From Nannochloropsis salina CCMP1776 (taxonomy: Eukaryota; Sar; Eustigmatophyceae; Eustigmatales; Monodopsidaceae): DNA of 64,000 nucleotides. The stretch is from positions 415,898 through 479,897 of the forward strand of contig SDOX01000017.1 of the NCBI GenBank assembly GCA_004565275.1. Direction: 5' to 3'. The notes below the pieces were generated by a model, which worked only from the letters and a program-made list of their open reading frames with translations, was not told the DNA's origin and did not search any database. Positions 10,601 to 19,933 of the stretch are shown here, in pieces. Numbering within the stretch: the first letter of the stretch is position 1; each line of letters begins with the position of its first letter. The position numbers were made by a program, and so were the translations under genes.

Positions 10601-11030
10601 GTGCCTGCGCCCCCGGGGATCGCGACTTAGGCCCCGCTTGACCCTCGAGACCGTCGTCGATCTTTTCGAAAAGGTAGGGAACCAACGTTTCCGCGTTCGC
10701 AACACATTCTTTGAGCAAGAGCACACAGTCGCCCGTCAGACATTGGACTACGGATATGGCCGCCACCTGGGCTTTTGCTGCGACCGATGTGGAGAGTTAG
10801 ATTTTACTGGCCCTCGTTACAAGTGCTGCGCGTGCCAAGACTTTGACCTTTGCCATGATTGTCATCTGTTGCCTGTGGAAGGGCATCGATACCGCTTCAA
10901 GGGTCGGTCTTGGGCGCGGGAGGATTTTTCTGGTCACACCGACGCTCACGCCGTGGTATGCCTGCAGCCCATTCCGTCCACGTTAGCTATGCTCCGTCGC
11001 TTTAGCGTCAAGGAATCTGCCGAGGTGTAA
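7656..11030 (+). CDS. F-box / USP7-type UBL / ZZ zinc-finger protein
   Basis: Single-exon frame of 1,124 codons from the ATG at 7656; the open frame begins earlier at 7557 but only with a TTG. Residues ~40-85 form an F-box-like segment (LPTAVIHLVLSFLNGRELC, then a PPLW motif), the domain that ties substrate receptors to SKP1-cullin ubiquitin ligases. The middle contains pieces resembling the USP7 ICP0-binding (UBL) region: ILLFFKHLVP, LEFSSHALLPIDTPV and, near residue 890, LNYHPTKTISDLRLENG. Residues ~1040-1095 form a ZZ zinc finger with C-x2-C, C-x2-C, C-x2-C pairs and a terminal His cluster (CCDRCGELDF, YKCCACQDFDLCHDCH). Low-complexity Glu/Gly-rich linkers join the parts. Ubiquitin ligase substrate recognition is inference from the F-box; the ZZ finger probably binds a peptide or N-terminal degron. 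Confidence 0.75.
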   Translation: MRTSGAAGDPVIEPSSPSHCLLPTHRHERGDTAAPFDPSFRLPTAVIHLVLSFLNGRELCICAQVCCELYECCDYPPLWEGAGRAAYPHAEKLGTINLYSGEWKTLLRDRNRRDRSVLFEWEVTDCLRNTNRRFSPTFTLGAYSFQLIVDPSGNPYVPLAKPGVSVYLTCSPTQYVRGLAPSGRMCVDPAADEMPYLNPADTRAEDVWECAVAFTLAIVNQTGARPDLPWSSNLLHDRFRPHCREWGVHRLVSLRRLQDSANGYLSETGSIKVEARLRLAFLSLKVFTSDGMREYAGFGLANVHAPAPALSRGGTRSFLQPPPRPRYLASTDAFPPSPDTYTTSLLTTTTALDPVLAVPPLPSYAVLLPEADGMEEEMEEELGEESKEEARGMETGEPVTSPPSFFPECTADRPRSNSPSPSSHPFPAFTTPFWRYEVFQCMTVAAFRAILAKDLNLSSPNHLRLWIVTQPWADSPAAPRELIRTVPLPDHPALPDDFNYEELPLSILEEHQTLAMALGAHMDCLDEVRVWAEVAGDGGLTVAEGGKEGGREKGKGPSGKVVKTLVPVSREAELDVSPQTLRMLPDPTDPVQYMDAVEDRGDGGLGRWGDGAVEEQGNRESEPDQGVLGLSSASAAQARQMPTLGGAREEKEFEGGARDDAGVLRDTTESGQDVATAPALDPSSLPPLSEGDSQIAAGSMAPPESPTFILLFFKHLVPAFPVGPGKLGSSAIPATGASLEFSSHALLPIDTPVHALFTFMAREMLPRGGMGKSGQTNAKRNTLATADPGVAPMESGSSAAMLRCLVETPPNNWQPASAGSEKAKGRLSSLWSDRKENGSFMGDNHCGRKDKDSLLVELGEADSPRGEQLGREEGARPVRFRYLNYHPTKTISDLRLENGHILSFFQAGQEDLIQHVYCSMAQNLLRTAAAIYDWIGPSAKVEETPCPINVTLHQRHDYVPENFPRVSSLSTAPWLAPGPSAMCLRPRGSRLRPRLTLETVVDLFEKVGNQRFRVRNTFFEQEHTVARQTLDYGYGRHLGFCCDRCGELDFTGPRYKCCACQDFDLCHDCHLLPVEGHRYRFKGRSWAREDFSGHTDAHAVVCLQPIPSTLAMLRRFSVKESAEV

Positions 11031-11685
11031 CCAATCAATATGGAGCATACGACGCTGCGTTCACCAGAGTGGGAAATTGTAACGTGCTAGAGAACCTACG
11101 CTCTCACATCACGAAGATGCACCATATAGCCCGACGTCATCGAGAGTATGCGATACAAAGAAAAATTGGAGAGCGATGCATCTATATCAGCATATAAATG
11201 GACATAACGGACATAACAATATAATGTTCAAAAGACTTTGCAGGGGGCCATTTTATTTCCCATGCACCAGAAATTTACGTGTCAAAATTTCCAGCCATGC
11301 ACGACGTGGAGAGGAGGTTATTGCCTGGAACCGCAACCGGTCATTTGCCGTAAAAATGGCACATCTAAGTAGTATGAGTAAGCAGTGTAGCGTTGACTCT
11401 TGGTTTTCATCCTCGTTGCTCCTCACTGACGGATCTGGGGCGTACGCCTTTTCCCGCTGTACCCGCCTACCCCTCGCCCACGCCAGGGGAGACGGCTCGC
11501 CAATTTTTTTTTGTTCGCAGACTTGTCTTATCTGTGTCTCATCTCATGTTATCTAAGACCGACACCCTCAGCTTTGCCTCATTTGGGGAACGTGTCGATC
11601 ACTATGCTTCATTGTTCCATTCTCTGGGTTCCCTTTTTCTCCCTCGAAAGTTTTGGTGCCATTTCCCGAGAGGGGCGCAGAGGAC
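11031..11685. other. intergenic between tandem genes
   Basis: This 655-base AT-leaning gap has no supported gene. It holds the F-box gene 3' end and the dynactin gene promoter, with a pyrimidine-rich stretch at about 11500-11650 just before the next ORF. Confidence 0.4.
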
Positions 11686-13593
11686 ATGGCCTTGAATGCT
11701 GAACGGTTGCTGCGGCCACTATTTCCGTCCCATAATCACGATGATCGGATTTTAGACAACGACTATGGCACAAATGAGGGTGTATCCGATGTAAAGGTCG
11801 TATTTGCAGATTACCAAGGCTGGTGGGCACCTTTGACGCATTTGTTTTATAGCAATGCCTCCCAATGCCTCGTCAGCGCGCACCCTGAAAGCAGTATTGA
11901 AGAAGTCGAGTCATTTTACTGCTCACATTGCCTGGACTACTTTGCTGACGCAGAAGCGGCAAGTTCTTATCATCGTTGTCCTCGTTGCTTCGATTGTCCG
12001 CAGTGCACAAGTGCGCTTCTCATCATATCAGTCGACGAGGAAAGCAATCAAGAAGAGAATGATGCAGGTTACACGTTTCGGTGTGGATACTGCCGTTGGT
12101 CCTCCGCTGACTCAATTGGACTGATCGAGAGCACTCCCGAGGCTTTGATAGAACGGTTAAAAAAGACAGAATTGGATGATCCCCAGGCAGTGCGGTATCG
12201 CGCCTTGTTGCAGCATCTTCGCCAACGGGCCGTGGCGATAGCGCGGGCACGCCGACACCACGATCGACAGTACTTGCTCTCTGCGCCCTCCGCACTGCCA
12301 ATAGAAAACGAGCTGGACAGTCTAGGTATGGGCCCCGTTCGGGCACGGGCGCGTTGGCATTTGTCGGACTTGGAGGAGAAGGAAGATCGCCGGCAAGCGG
12401 CCCGGACCCGCGCGACGGACGGAAAAGAGACTGCCTATCTGTATACGTTACTCACGGAGGAAAGGATGGGAACGAAGACTGCAGCCGACGCCTGCCCTTT
12501 TTCAGCCGAAGACGTGGACCGCGCCCCGGCATCCTGGGTCACCCTGAGGACACTTTTCCCCCGTGGTCCGTCATCGCAAACGGCCAGTCGCTCTCTGTAT
12601 CCCCCTTTGACAAGCCACTCACGACCTCGGCGACGCCCCCTGTGCACCAAGCGGGTGCGTCGGTGTCGCCAAGACGTGGAAGCGGGGAGACCAGGCATCC
12701 TCCTCAAGCCCAAGGTGAACCCATTGGAGGGTGATTCATCCTGGACGGGCACGGCAGGAAAGTGGTGGCAGAAAGACTCGAGCGCAATCCATGTTCTTCC
12801 GTCCGTGAGCGTCATCCGCGCCCAAGGACTAGAGAGCGTGTTTGCAGGGAGGGCGAGAGCCACAGGGGTCACAGAAGGCGGTGGACAGGAAAGTGATGCT
12901 GACGCAAGACAATGGGCGAAGAGTCCTTTTGCTGGCACTGGAGACGATCCTGAGGCCCTCTCTTTTGTCTTGCGCCTGCGCAACCCTCTACGGGGCGCGG
13001 TACAGGTCGTTCTCGTCCCACCTCCGGCGACTCCCGAGGGCGCTGGTGCTACGGAGCTCTATTACCTGCGGCGCCTGCCAGTGGCGCTCGGAGGCGATGT
13101 GAATAGCAGCAGAAATGTGGGCAATTTATTGTATGCCCGTGTACCTTGCGCGGGTGCTGAGCAGGCGGTCGCGGGCGAGGCGGTGAACCTGGAGGCTTTC
13201 GAAGACGACCTTCTGGAGGAGGAAGAAGAAGGTGAGGACCAAGAGTCGTTGGACGCCCTCGCCTTGCGTCTACTGGATGGCGACACGAAGATACAGCGGG
13301 AGGAGGGCGCACAGGAGATCTCAGCCACACGAGTGCTCTTACGACGCAAGTCCCGTGCCTGGCTTCACGTGAAAGTCCCGGTCCCAAAGGCTCCCCTTGT
13401 CCTGGACAAGGACGCTGCGGTGGGGGTTCTATTATTCTTACGATTCTTTAGTCATCGAAGTGAGTTTAGCAGCAATCGTAAAGAGTCCGCATTTATCACT
13501 GTGCCCGTGTGCTTGGCGTTTACTCGGGATAGTAAAAGTAGTGATTCTTGCCATGACGTGGACCGGTGTACGAAGCATTTAAGCATAAGATAA
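11686..13593 (+). CDS. DCTN4: dynactin subunit 4 (p62) homologue
   Basis: A single 635-residue frame from the ATG at 11686 (the frame is open further 5' from 11653 without ATG). The N-terminal third carries the paired-Cys pattern of the dynactin p62 family: FYCSHCLDYF, then RCPRCFDCPQC, then FRCGYCRWSS, with WSS the usual family signature. The C-terminal part ends with a beta-rich domain (LLFLRFFSHRSEF and FITVPVCLAF) matching the family's final domain. Dynactin p62 sits at the pointed end of the Arp1 filament in the dynein activator dynactin. Poorly conserved Arg/Glu/Ser-rich loops lengthen it compared with animal DCTN4 (about 460 aa). This implies cytoplasmic dynein in the organism. Confidence 0.85.
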   Translation: MALNAERLLRPLFPSHNHDDRILDNDYGTNEGVSDVKVVFADYQGWWAPLTHLFYSNASQCLVSAHPESSIEEVESFYCSHCLDYFADAEAASSYHRCPRCFDCPQCTSALLIISVDEESNQEENDAGYTFRCGYCRWSSADSIGLIESTPEALIERLKKTELDDPQAVRYRALLQHLRQRAVAIARARRHHDRQYLLSAPSALPIENELDSLGMGPVRARARWHLSDLEEKEDRRQAARTRATDGKETAYLYTLLTEERMGTKTAADACPFSAEDVDRAPASWVTLRTLFPRGPSSQTASRSLYPPLTSHSRPRRRPLCTKRVRRCRQDVEAGRPGILLKPKVNPLEGDSSWTGTAGKWWQKDSSAIHVLPSVSVIRAQGLESVFAGRARATGVTEGGGQESDADARQWAKSPFAGTGDDPEALSFVLRLRNPLRGAVQVVLVPPPATPEGAGATELYYLRRLPVALGGDVNSSRNVGNLLYARVPCAGAEQAVAGEAVNLEAFEDDLLEEEEEGEDQESLDALALRLLDGDTKIQREEGAQEISATRVLLRRKSRAWLHVKVPVPKAPLVLDKDAAVGVLLFLRFFSHRSEFSSNRKESAFITVPVCLAFTRDSKSSDSCHDVDRCTKHLSIR

Positions 13594-14148
13594 ATATTGT
13601 TCCTCCTCCTAAGCATTGTCTACTTTGCTTCCTGTATTCAAGTACTTTTTTCTTCCCGTTAAACGTCTCACGGAGTTGTAATGTGTGGACAGTCTGTTGC
13701 GTCACGCAAAAGCCGTCTCGGGAGCGCGCTTTCATGGTGCTGACCTTTGAGACAGAAGTTTCAAGAGTGAAGGTCACACGACATTTTAAGCTCGTTTCCT
13801 GCCTTCAGGACCGTATATCGCTTAGATAGAGGGTGACTTTTGAAGCGGGTGCTCGTTTCACGAGGCCTTCGAATGATCGCGGACACTGCAGTCCCCTCGG
13901 ATGTGCATTTTACAACAAGACCCAAAACAACATTATCGATGAGAAGGAGGCTGTAAATTAAGCGAGTCAACAACTATGTTGGTGACTCCCTTCAACGACA
14001 AATCAGAAAACAATCAAGGGAGTAAATCGACAGGCGACGGCGCAATGGCCAATTGCTTGGCCGTTGCTTCACTTCATTTTCTTGTGCACGTCACATCCTG
14101 GTGCTTGGTGTCTACGTCATAGTTCTACCATGACAAAGCAACGCTCGC
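13594..14148. other. intergenic
   Basis: AT-rich, with no coding character that I can support. It probably includes the 3' UTR of the dynactin gene. Confidence 0.35.
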
Positions 14149-14457
14149 ATGCATTGGCAGGGCACTGTTGTGGTTTGCTTGGGGGGGCGCTATCACGGAT
14201 GGGCCCGCCGCGCGCTTTTGCGCGCCCTAGAACGTCACGCGCCAAGGCTTTTCGAGATGGTGTCGGTTAATTCCTTCCGAAAGAGTCTTTCGCGAACTCC
14301 CCCCCCCGCCCTGGTGCCTGTGGAACGCCGGGACGCCAACAAAACGGGATGCACCCACCCCCTGGTGGTGAAGCTGTACCGTACCTCGTTCTTCATTGCG
14401 AGGCAGGATGTGTGCAGCTTGCGTGATTGCGTGAGCGTGGCGCGGTGTGGCCGATGA
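14149..14457 (+). CDS. possible small hypothetical protein (uncertain)
   Basis: A 102-codon frame begins at ATG 14149 after an in-frame TGA 15 bases upstream and ends with TGA. It is GC-rich at third positions, unlike its AT-rich surroundings, and its product is basic with evenly mixed composition. I recognise no family. A minus-strand frame (14807-14235, 190 codons) covers the same bases, so at most one of the two is real; the plus frame has the better local base bias. Mitochondrial or ribosomal roles would fit a small basic protein but are only guesses. Confidence 0.2.
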   Translation: MHWQGTVVVCLGGRYHGWARRALLRALERHAPRLFEMVSVNSFRKSLSRTPPPALVPVERRDANKTGCTHPLVVKLYRTSFFIARQDVCSLRDCVSVARCGR

Positions 14458-15086
14458 CGATGCCACAGCTGCGCGCCATTGATTCGGTGGTTGGACGCGT
14501 TGACTGGCGGGATGTCTATGAGAACAATTCGCACAACGAATGCACGGCCCAGACGCGCCCAATAGTCTTTGGCGACCATATTCTTTGTACATCTGCTGTT
14601 TATGGCAGGTGCACAACGTGTGACTTGCTGCGGATAGGCGTGTTGAGGCTCATGGCTTTCCGAGAACAATAAGGTCGGACTCGAGGATGTTCGATGCTGC
14701 CTGAAGCGTTTGCTCTTCGGAGTCTGCCACTTTGCAAACCATGGACTCGTGAGCAATGCCTTGTTATCGTACATGTTTCTGCCAATGTGCTTAAGTAATG
14801 CTTGCATGCTCGTGTCGCGCCGACCTCTCTGCCCTCATTCGTTGGAGACTGGGGTTGTACATGGAATGCGGCGACAAGGATGATTTAGAATTTGGGACCG
14901 TTGTTTGCTCATCATGAAGGGCGTTCCAGTATCCCGATAGGTCTGTTTTCTTTGATGAAGTCACATCATTCACAATGTATTAAACATTTTTTTTTAACGC
15001 ATCGTGTCATCGAACAGGGGAGACTCCGGGCCAGAAGGAGAGCGTGCAGAGAAACGAGCAGCAAAAGTAAGAATTGCTAACCAAAC
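14458..15086. other. intergenic, 5' flank of the H+-pyrophosphatase gene
   Basis: No supported gene. A T9 tract near 14989 and a purine-rich leader precede the start codon at 15087. Confidence 0.35.
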
Positions 15087-17396
15087 ATGGGCACAACATC
15101 GCAAGACTTGTGGCTCTCCATTTTTGTAGTGGCTTTCTCTGTCATCGGCTTGGCGTTTGCGGCAGTTCAATTTAAATTGATCGCCGACATCCAGATCATC
15201 TCTTCCACGGACGGCGCCAGTAATGGGGAAGCTGGCCGCGCCGGAGGGGATAGTGAGGTAACCAAACGTCTGAAAGACATTTCTGGTGCGATTTCTACGG
15301 GTGCCGACGCATTTTTGCACGCCGAGTACCTGATTTGCGTTTGGTTTTCGATCATCTTTGCCTGCATCATCTTCGCCTTTGTGTCGTGGGGCTCCACTCG
15401 CGTTCCCGGGAACTCGACGACCGACGGGCTCATCCAAGGGGCTTTGACTACCGTGGCTTTCCTTCTTGGTGCCTTCACCTCCATGCTCTCTGGCTGGATC
15501 GGAATGAAAGTCGCCGTCTTCGCCAACGTCCGAACCACCATCGCCGCTCAGAAGCCTGGGTGGACGGAGTGCTTCAACACCGCCTTCCGGGCGGGAGGTG
15601 TGATGGGATTTGCCTTGACCTCATTGGCGATTCTCATCCTCTACATTGCCTTGCAACTTTACAAGATCCAGTACCCGAGCTCCAGCGAGTGGTTCATGGT
15701 GATGGAGGCTATCTCCGGGTATGGTTTGGGCGGGTCCTCTATCGCCATGTTCGGCCGCGTGGGCGGAGGTATCTATACCAAGGCGGCCGACGTGGGCGCA
15801 GATCTGGTAGGGAAAGTGGTGCACGGTATTCCGGAAGACGATCCTCGCAATCCGGCCGTGATTGCCGACAACGTGGGTGACAACGTCGGGGACGTGGCAG
15901 GGATGGGGGCGGATCTCTTCGGCTCTTTTGCCGAGTCGACCTGCGCCGCGTTGGTGATTGCCTCCCAGGCCGACGAGGTCGTGGACGGAATCGTCAAGGC
16001 CGATTATTTGTACAACTACAGCTGGAGCGCGGTTCTTTTCCCCTTGGTCATCTCGGCGACGGGGCTCATCATCTGCCTTCTCTCCTCCTTTGTCGCCACG
16101 CACCTTCTCCCCGTCCGCAAGGAGAAGGACGTGGAGAATGCCTTGAAAATCCAGCTTATTGTCACGACCCTGGCCGTCATTCCCGTCGTCTTCGGACTGG
16201 CCCACTGGTTCCTGCCGGGCACCTTCTCCCTCTCGGGCGTGGGCAGCACGGTACCCCAAGGCACGCCCGACAAGGCCGCCGGCGCCATTGTGGCGGGCGC
16301 CTTGGGAGGTCTGATTATCGGGCTGATCACTGAGTTCTACACATCCCATTCCTTTAAACCGGTCCGGGAGGTGGCGAACGCCTGCAAGACGGGAGCCGCC
16401 ACCAACATCATTTACGGCCTGGCGCTGGGCTATAAGTCCTGCATCATCCCCGTCTTCATTCTGGCGATCGTCATCTTTATCGGTTTTTACACCTTGAACA
16501 TGTACGGCGTCGCGCTGGCCGCCATTGGGATGCTCGTCACCCTGGCCACGGGCCTGACCATCGACGCCTACGGCCCGGTCTGCGACAACGCAGGTGGGAT
16601 CGCCGAGATGGCTCTGCAAGACTACCCGGAGGTGCGTGAGAAAACCGACGCCCTGGACGCGGCTGGCAACACCACGGCGGCTATTGGCAAAGGTTTTGCG
16701 ATTGGATCCGCGGCCCTGGTCTCCCTGGCCCTGTACGGAGCCTTCGCCGTCCGCATTGGGATTCGAAACGGGGTGAACATTTTGTCCCCTGTGACCTTCG
16801 CCTTCCTGCTGATCGGCTCCAACCTGCCCTACTGGTTTTCTGCCTTGACGATGAAATCCGTGGGCACGGCCGCCATGCAGATGGTGATGGAAGTCGAGCG
16901 TCAGTTCCGAGAACAACCTCAGCTCCTGAACGAGGGCACTACATTGCGTCCCGATTACACACGCTGCGTGGACATCTCCACCAAGGCCGCCCTCAAGGAG
17001 ATGGTCCCGCCCGCTGCGCTGGTGATGCTGTCCCCCTTGATCGCCGGCACGTTCTTTGGGAAGTACGCGGTGGCGGGCGTCTTGACCGGCGGCCTGGTCT
17101 CGGGGGTGCAGCTGGCTGTCTCAATGTCCAACACGGGCGGGGCCTGGGACAACGCCAAGAAATACATCGAGAAGCAGAGCCCGGAACACGAGCTCCAGGG
17201 CAAGGGTTCGGATATCCACAAGGCGGCCGTGGTCGGTGACACGGTGGGCGACCCCCTTAAGGACACGTCTGGGCCGTCTCTTAACATCCTTATGAAGCTG
17301 ATGGCGATCATTTCCTTGGTCTTCGCACCCTATTTCTTGGCGATCAACGACGGAAACGGGGTCTTCCACCAGATCACGGAGAGCTCAGTGCTCTGA
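15087..17396 (+). CDS. K+-dependent (type I) vacuolar H+-translocating pyrophosphatase
   Basis: Membrane proton pump that couples hydrolysis of pyrophosphate to H+ transport into the vacuole or acidocalcisome. The single 769-codon frame starts at ATG 15087 in the strong context CAAACATGG and has the full family length. About 16 hydrophobic helices are spread through it. The acidic catalytic loop DDPRNPAVIADNVGDNVGD lies near residues 247-270, preceded by DVGADLVGKV, and the closing motif DTVGDPLKDTSGPS lies near residue 712. The ion-class motif reads GNTTAA at about residues 527-532, with Ala where K+-independent type II enzymes have Lys, so this should be a K+-stimulated type I enzyme. Third positions are strongly GC-biased, as expected of a highly expressed gene. 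Confidence 0.97.
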   Translation: MGTTSQDLWLSIFVVAFSVIGLAFAAVQFKLIADIQIISSTDGASNGEAGRAGGDSEVTKRLKDISGAISTGADAFLHAEYLICVWFSIIFACIIFAFVSWGSTRVPGNSTTDGLIQGALTTVAFLLGAFTSMLSGWIGMKVAVFANVRTTIAAQKPGWTECFNTAFRAGGVMGFALTSLAILILYIALQLYKIQYPSSSEWFMVMEAISGYGLGGSSIAMFGRVGGGIYTKAADVGADLVGKVVHGIPEDDPRNPAVIADNVGDNVGDVAGMGADLFGSFAESTCAALVIASQADEVVDGIVKADYLYNYSWSAVLFPLVISATGLIICLLSSFVATHLLPVRKEKDVENALKIQLIVTTLAVIPVVFGLAHWFLPGTFSLSGVGSTVPQGTPDKAAGAIVAGALGGLIIGLITEFYTSHSFKPVREVANACKTGAATNIIYGLALGYKSCIIPVFILAIVIFIGFYTLNMYGVALAAIGMLVTLATGLTIDAYGPVCDNAGGIAEMALQDYPEVREKTDALDAAGNTTAAIGKGFAIGSAALVSLALYGAFAVRIGIRNGVNILSPVTFAFLLIGSNLPYWFSALTMKSVGTAAMQMVMEVERQFREQPQLLNEGTTLRPDYTRCVDISTKAALKEMVPPAALVMLSPLIAGTFFGKYAVAGVLTGGLVSGVQLAVSMSNTGGAWDNAKKYIEKQSPEHELQGKGSDIHKAAVVGDTVGDPLKDTSGPSLNILMKLMAIISLVFAPYFLAINDGNGVFHQITESSVL

Positions 17397-18359
17397 GCGT
17401 AACGTAGGGAAGAGAAAGGCAGGAGGGTGAGGAGGGCATAAGGAAGAGGAGGCTGTCATCGTGGGTTCCTTGGTGTCGGTTGGTCACCCCTTGTTCGATT
17501 GTTATATCTCTGTATTCACGCATGAAGGTTGGCACCCATGTTGAGAGGATTATTTGGGAATCGCGCGACTGAGATGGCGGTGCACAGGCACATATAGCAC
17601 TGTGTCCTAGGAGGAGGTGGTGGTCTGGAGCATTGATTCCTTGTCTAAGTGTAGGGTTGGGTGCGGGTAGAAGCAAGACGGGCCTTGCTGGAAGGAAAAA
17701 AGGCTGGTTGGCGCCGTCGTAGCTATCCGCCTAATCGTGTGCAGAGGCCGGCGAAGAATGTGTTTTTTGCGAGGGGAAAACTAGGTCGGGAAGTTGAGAA
17801 GGGGGTTTCCTGGATGACCGCGTAGGGCAGGATCGATCTGGGGGACGCAGGACCGGACTAGAGAGCGAAACCACGATGGGATTAGAAGTGTTGCATGGAA
17901 GATTTTCTTAGGGAAAGAGTAATGGTGGGAGTGATCAAGACTCGGAAAGGAATGAGTGCAGATGCAAGGAAATGAGGGGAGGTGAGGGGGGTGGTGAGAA
18001 AACATGTTGAGACTTGCTTGAAATTTACGGGTTTAGGCGCCGTCATTCGGAAGCGTTTGATGAGCGTCCGTCATCTTTCTACATAGTGGCAGACTCGGCG
18101 ATAAGAAAAGGAACAAAAATCAAGACACTAGCAATGTGAGACGTCCCAAGGTTACTACCATGGAGGAGGGAAGGAGGTGGTGTTTCCCTGGGCACCGCCA
18201 ACCTTGCCACAAGATACCCTCCAGAGTAAAACAAGCACCTGCCATAGCTACGCAGAATTGGCGCGTGTCGTGTCCGACTCGTTTTCATGCACTTTCCTTC
18301 GCTTGCCACCTCCAATCCGCCTGCACTCGGTGCGGTCGGCCTTAAAACTCAAGAGGCCA
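17397..18359. other. intergenic, convergent 3' flanks
   Basis: This 963-base gap lies between convergent genes. It is purine-rich (17400-18020), as expected of a long 3' UTR, and only short frames are present. No RNA gene or repeat was recognised. Confidence 0.4.
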
Positions 18360-19325
18360 TCACGCGGGCCACAACGTCCCAAGCTGTAGCCCTTCTTCCT
18401 CGACACGCTTGGCTGTTGCCATGACTACTTTGTCCACGCCTTCACTTACTTCCTCCAGGGACACGCCTGCGTCCACGACGTGCCAGATGTTGTCCCCTTC
18501 CATCAGTTTTTGGAAATTTTCCCTCACTCGGCATTGCATGCCCTGGTTTTCGTACCGTTCTTCTCCGTACTGCCCCCGTTTCGCCGCGGCCTCCGCAGAT
18601 ATATCCAGATATATCACTGCGTCTGGCTGTGGAAGGCCCCGGTCACACTGCTTACACCAGTCGAAATCCATCCCATCCTTGGCGGCCGAGAAGGCCACCC
18701 CACTATATGCATAGCGGTCGCAGACCAAGGTCATTCCCGCGGCAAGCTTGCTGCGTAGCGAGGCCATGGCTTCCCATCGATTGGCAGAGAAAAGAAGGTG
18801 AATGACGCGGTCGTCCAGGTCGGTGGCATTGGCGAGGTAGGCGTTAATCATTTGACCGATGGTAGTGGTGCGATCTGGAAAACGAATCGCTTCTGCCGCG
18901 CGCCCTTGAGCATGCAAGGCTTTCACGACCTGAGCAACTTGTGTTGTTTTACCACAACGATCTACGCCTTCAAGGACGATGAAGGCTCCTCGAGGTTTTG
19001 AAAAGCTGGGGAGTGAGGAGGCGTCGCCCGACTCGGTGCAAGCCTTTTCGACGCTACCTCCCGCCGTCATGAACGGACGCCTATTGACAGTAATAAAAGG
19101 TGGGTGTCCTGAAGGTCGATTTCCAGTGTCTAAGAGCGCGGAGGCGAAGGAGATGAGGGAAGAGTGAGCACGGAGCTGTGTAGTTGTGCTACAGGATTCG
19201 AGGAGGTGCTGCAGCACAGGGGGCCTGAAGGCACACAAGGAAGATAATACGGCCACGTTCCGCCACGTCCAAGCCAGTATCCGCGCCAGCGTCTGTCTGT
19301 CGCCACAGAGCCTGCTACGATACAT
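18360..19325 (-). CDS. thymidylate kinase with N-terminal extension
   Basis: dTMP kinase phosphorylates dTMP to dTDP, the step after thymidylate synthase. The single 321-codon frame starts at ATG 19325. The P-loop is EGVDRCGKTTQ at residues ~119-129; the DRY-type motif LVCDRYAYSGVAFS and the lid GQYGEERYE follow in the expected order. The first ~105 residues precede the kinase core and contain Arg, Ser and Leu with few acids (MYRSRLCGDRQTLARIL), a likely mitochondrial or plastid presequence; an internal Met at residue 86 could give a cytosolic form. The gene stands head-to-head with DHFR-TS across a 608-base gap, which joins two successive steps of dTTP synthesis. Confidence 0.93.
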   Translation of the reverse strand: MYRSRLCGDRQTLARILAWTWRNVAVLSSLCAFRPPVLQHLLESCSTTTQLRAHSSLISFASALLDTGNRPSGHPPFITVNRRPFMTAGGSVEKACTESGDASSLPSFSKPRGAFIVLEGVDRCGKTTQVAQVVKALHAQGRAAEAIRFPDRTTTIGQMINAYLANATDLDDRVIHLLFSANRWEAMASLRSKLAAGMTLVCDRYAYSGVAFSAAKDGMDFDWCKQCDRGLPQPDAVIYLDISAEAAAKRGQYGEERYENQGMQCRVRENFQKLMEGDNIWHVVDAGVSLEEVSEGVDKVVMATAKRVEEEGLQLGTLWPA

Positions 19326-19933
19326 GTGTCGTAGTCGTGAGATATGATAACGAGTTGCCTGACGGTCTCATTCGGTAAGCGCGAAAACTAGAAGTGAAAG
19401 TGCCGTCGCCATAAGCGGGTTGATCGACTCGCTCAAAAAAGAAGAATGAAAACCCGAGGGGTAACATACAGGGATCAGAATAAAGCAAACGGAACCCGCG
19501 TAGTTAGTTATTTTGATGTGCGTGCTTCTTACGTTTTCACTTGCTCATAGCGTGTAGATTGTATGTTTGGGCCGTATGGTTTGAGGTTTTCAACCTGTCA
19601 CCATTCCTCCTACCTCGTCTTGGCGCCTTTTAGTACTTTTGCCGAGCGGCTGCCAACTTCTTAATAGCACAGGACACGCACGCGCATAGCCCGTTTCATA
19701 CGACTGACATGACCTGACAATTTTTGCCACACTGACACACACAGATCTTCGCCACGGGGACTACGGGTGAACTTTTCAGGCGTCCTGCACGTCGAAGCCC
19801 TCCTCCAGCTGGCGCCCGCACACGTTTTCCAAGTTCTTGCTTACTGTTATTGAGCCTTGCATTGTCAATAATCAACGCCGCTGCCCTCCCAACCACCACA
19901 TCTTCCAGTTTGTCATTTCCCGAATCCATCTCC
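19326..19933. promoter_or_regulatory. shared divergent promoter region, dTMP kinase / DHFR-TS
   Basis: This 608-base gap lies between two start codons facing away from each other. It should drive both thymidylate-pathway genes and may hold S-phase control elements. A TTTTGGCGCC-like string is not obvious, but TCTTGGCGCCTTTT at about 19618-19631 carries a GGCGCC core similar to E2F sites (TTTSSCGC). That similarity is suggestive only. Confidence 0.4.

Noticed and set aside
14235-14807. 190-codon minus-strand frame
   Set aside because: No domain, ordinary composition, and overlap with a plus-strand frame with better coding bias; also low confidence that either is real.
15621-16916. 431-codon minus-strand frame within the H+-pyrophosphatase
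   Set aside because: Shadow of a highly conserved plus-strand gene; the translation is low-complexity Gly/His/Arg.
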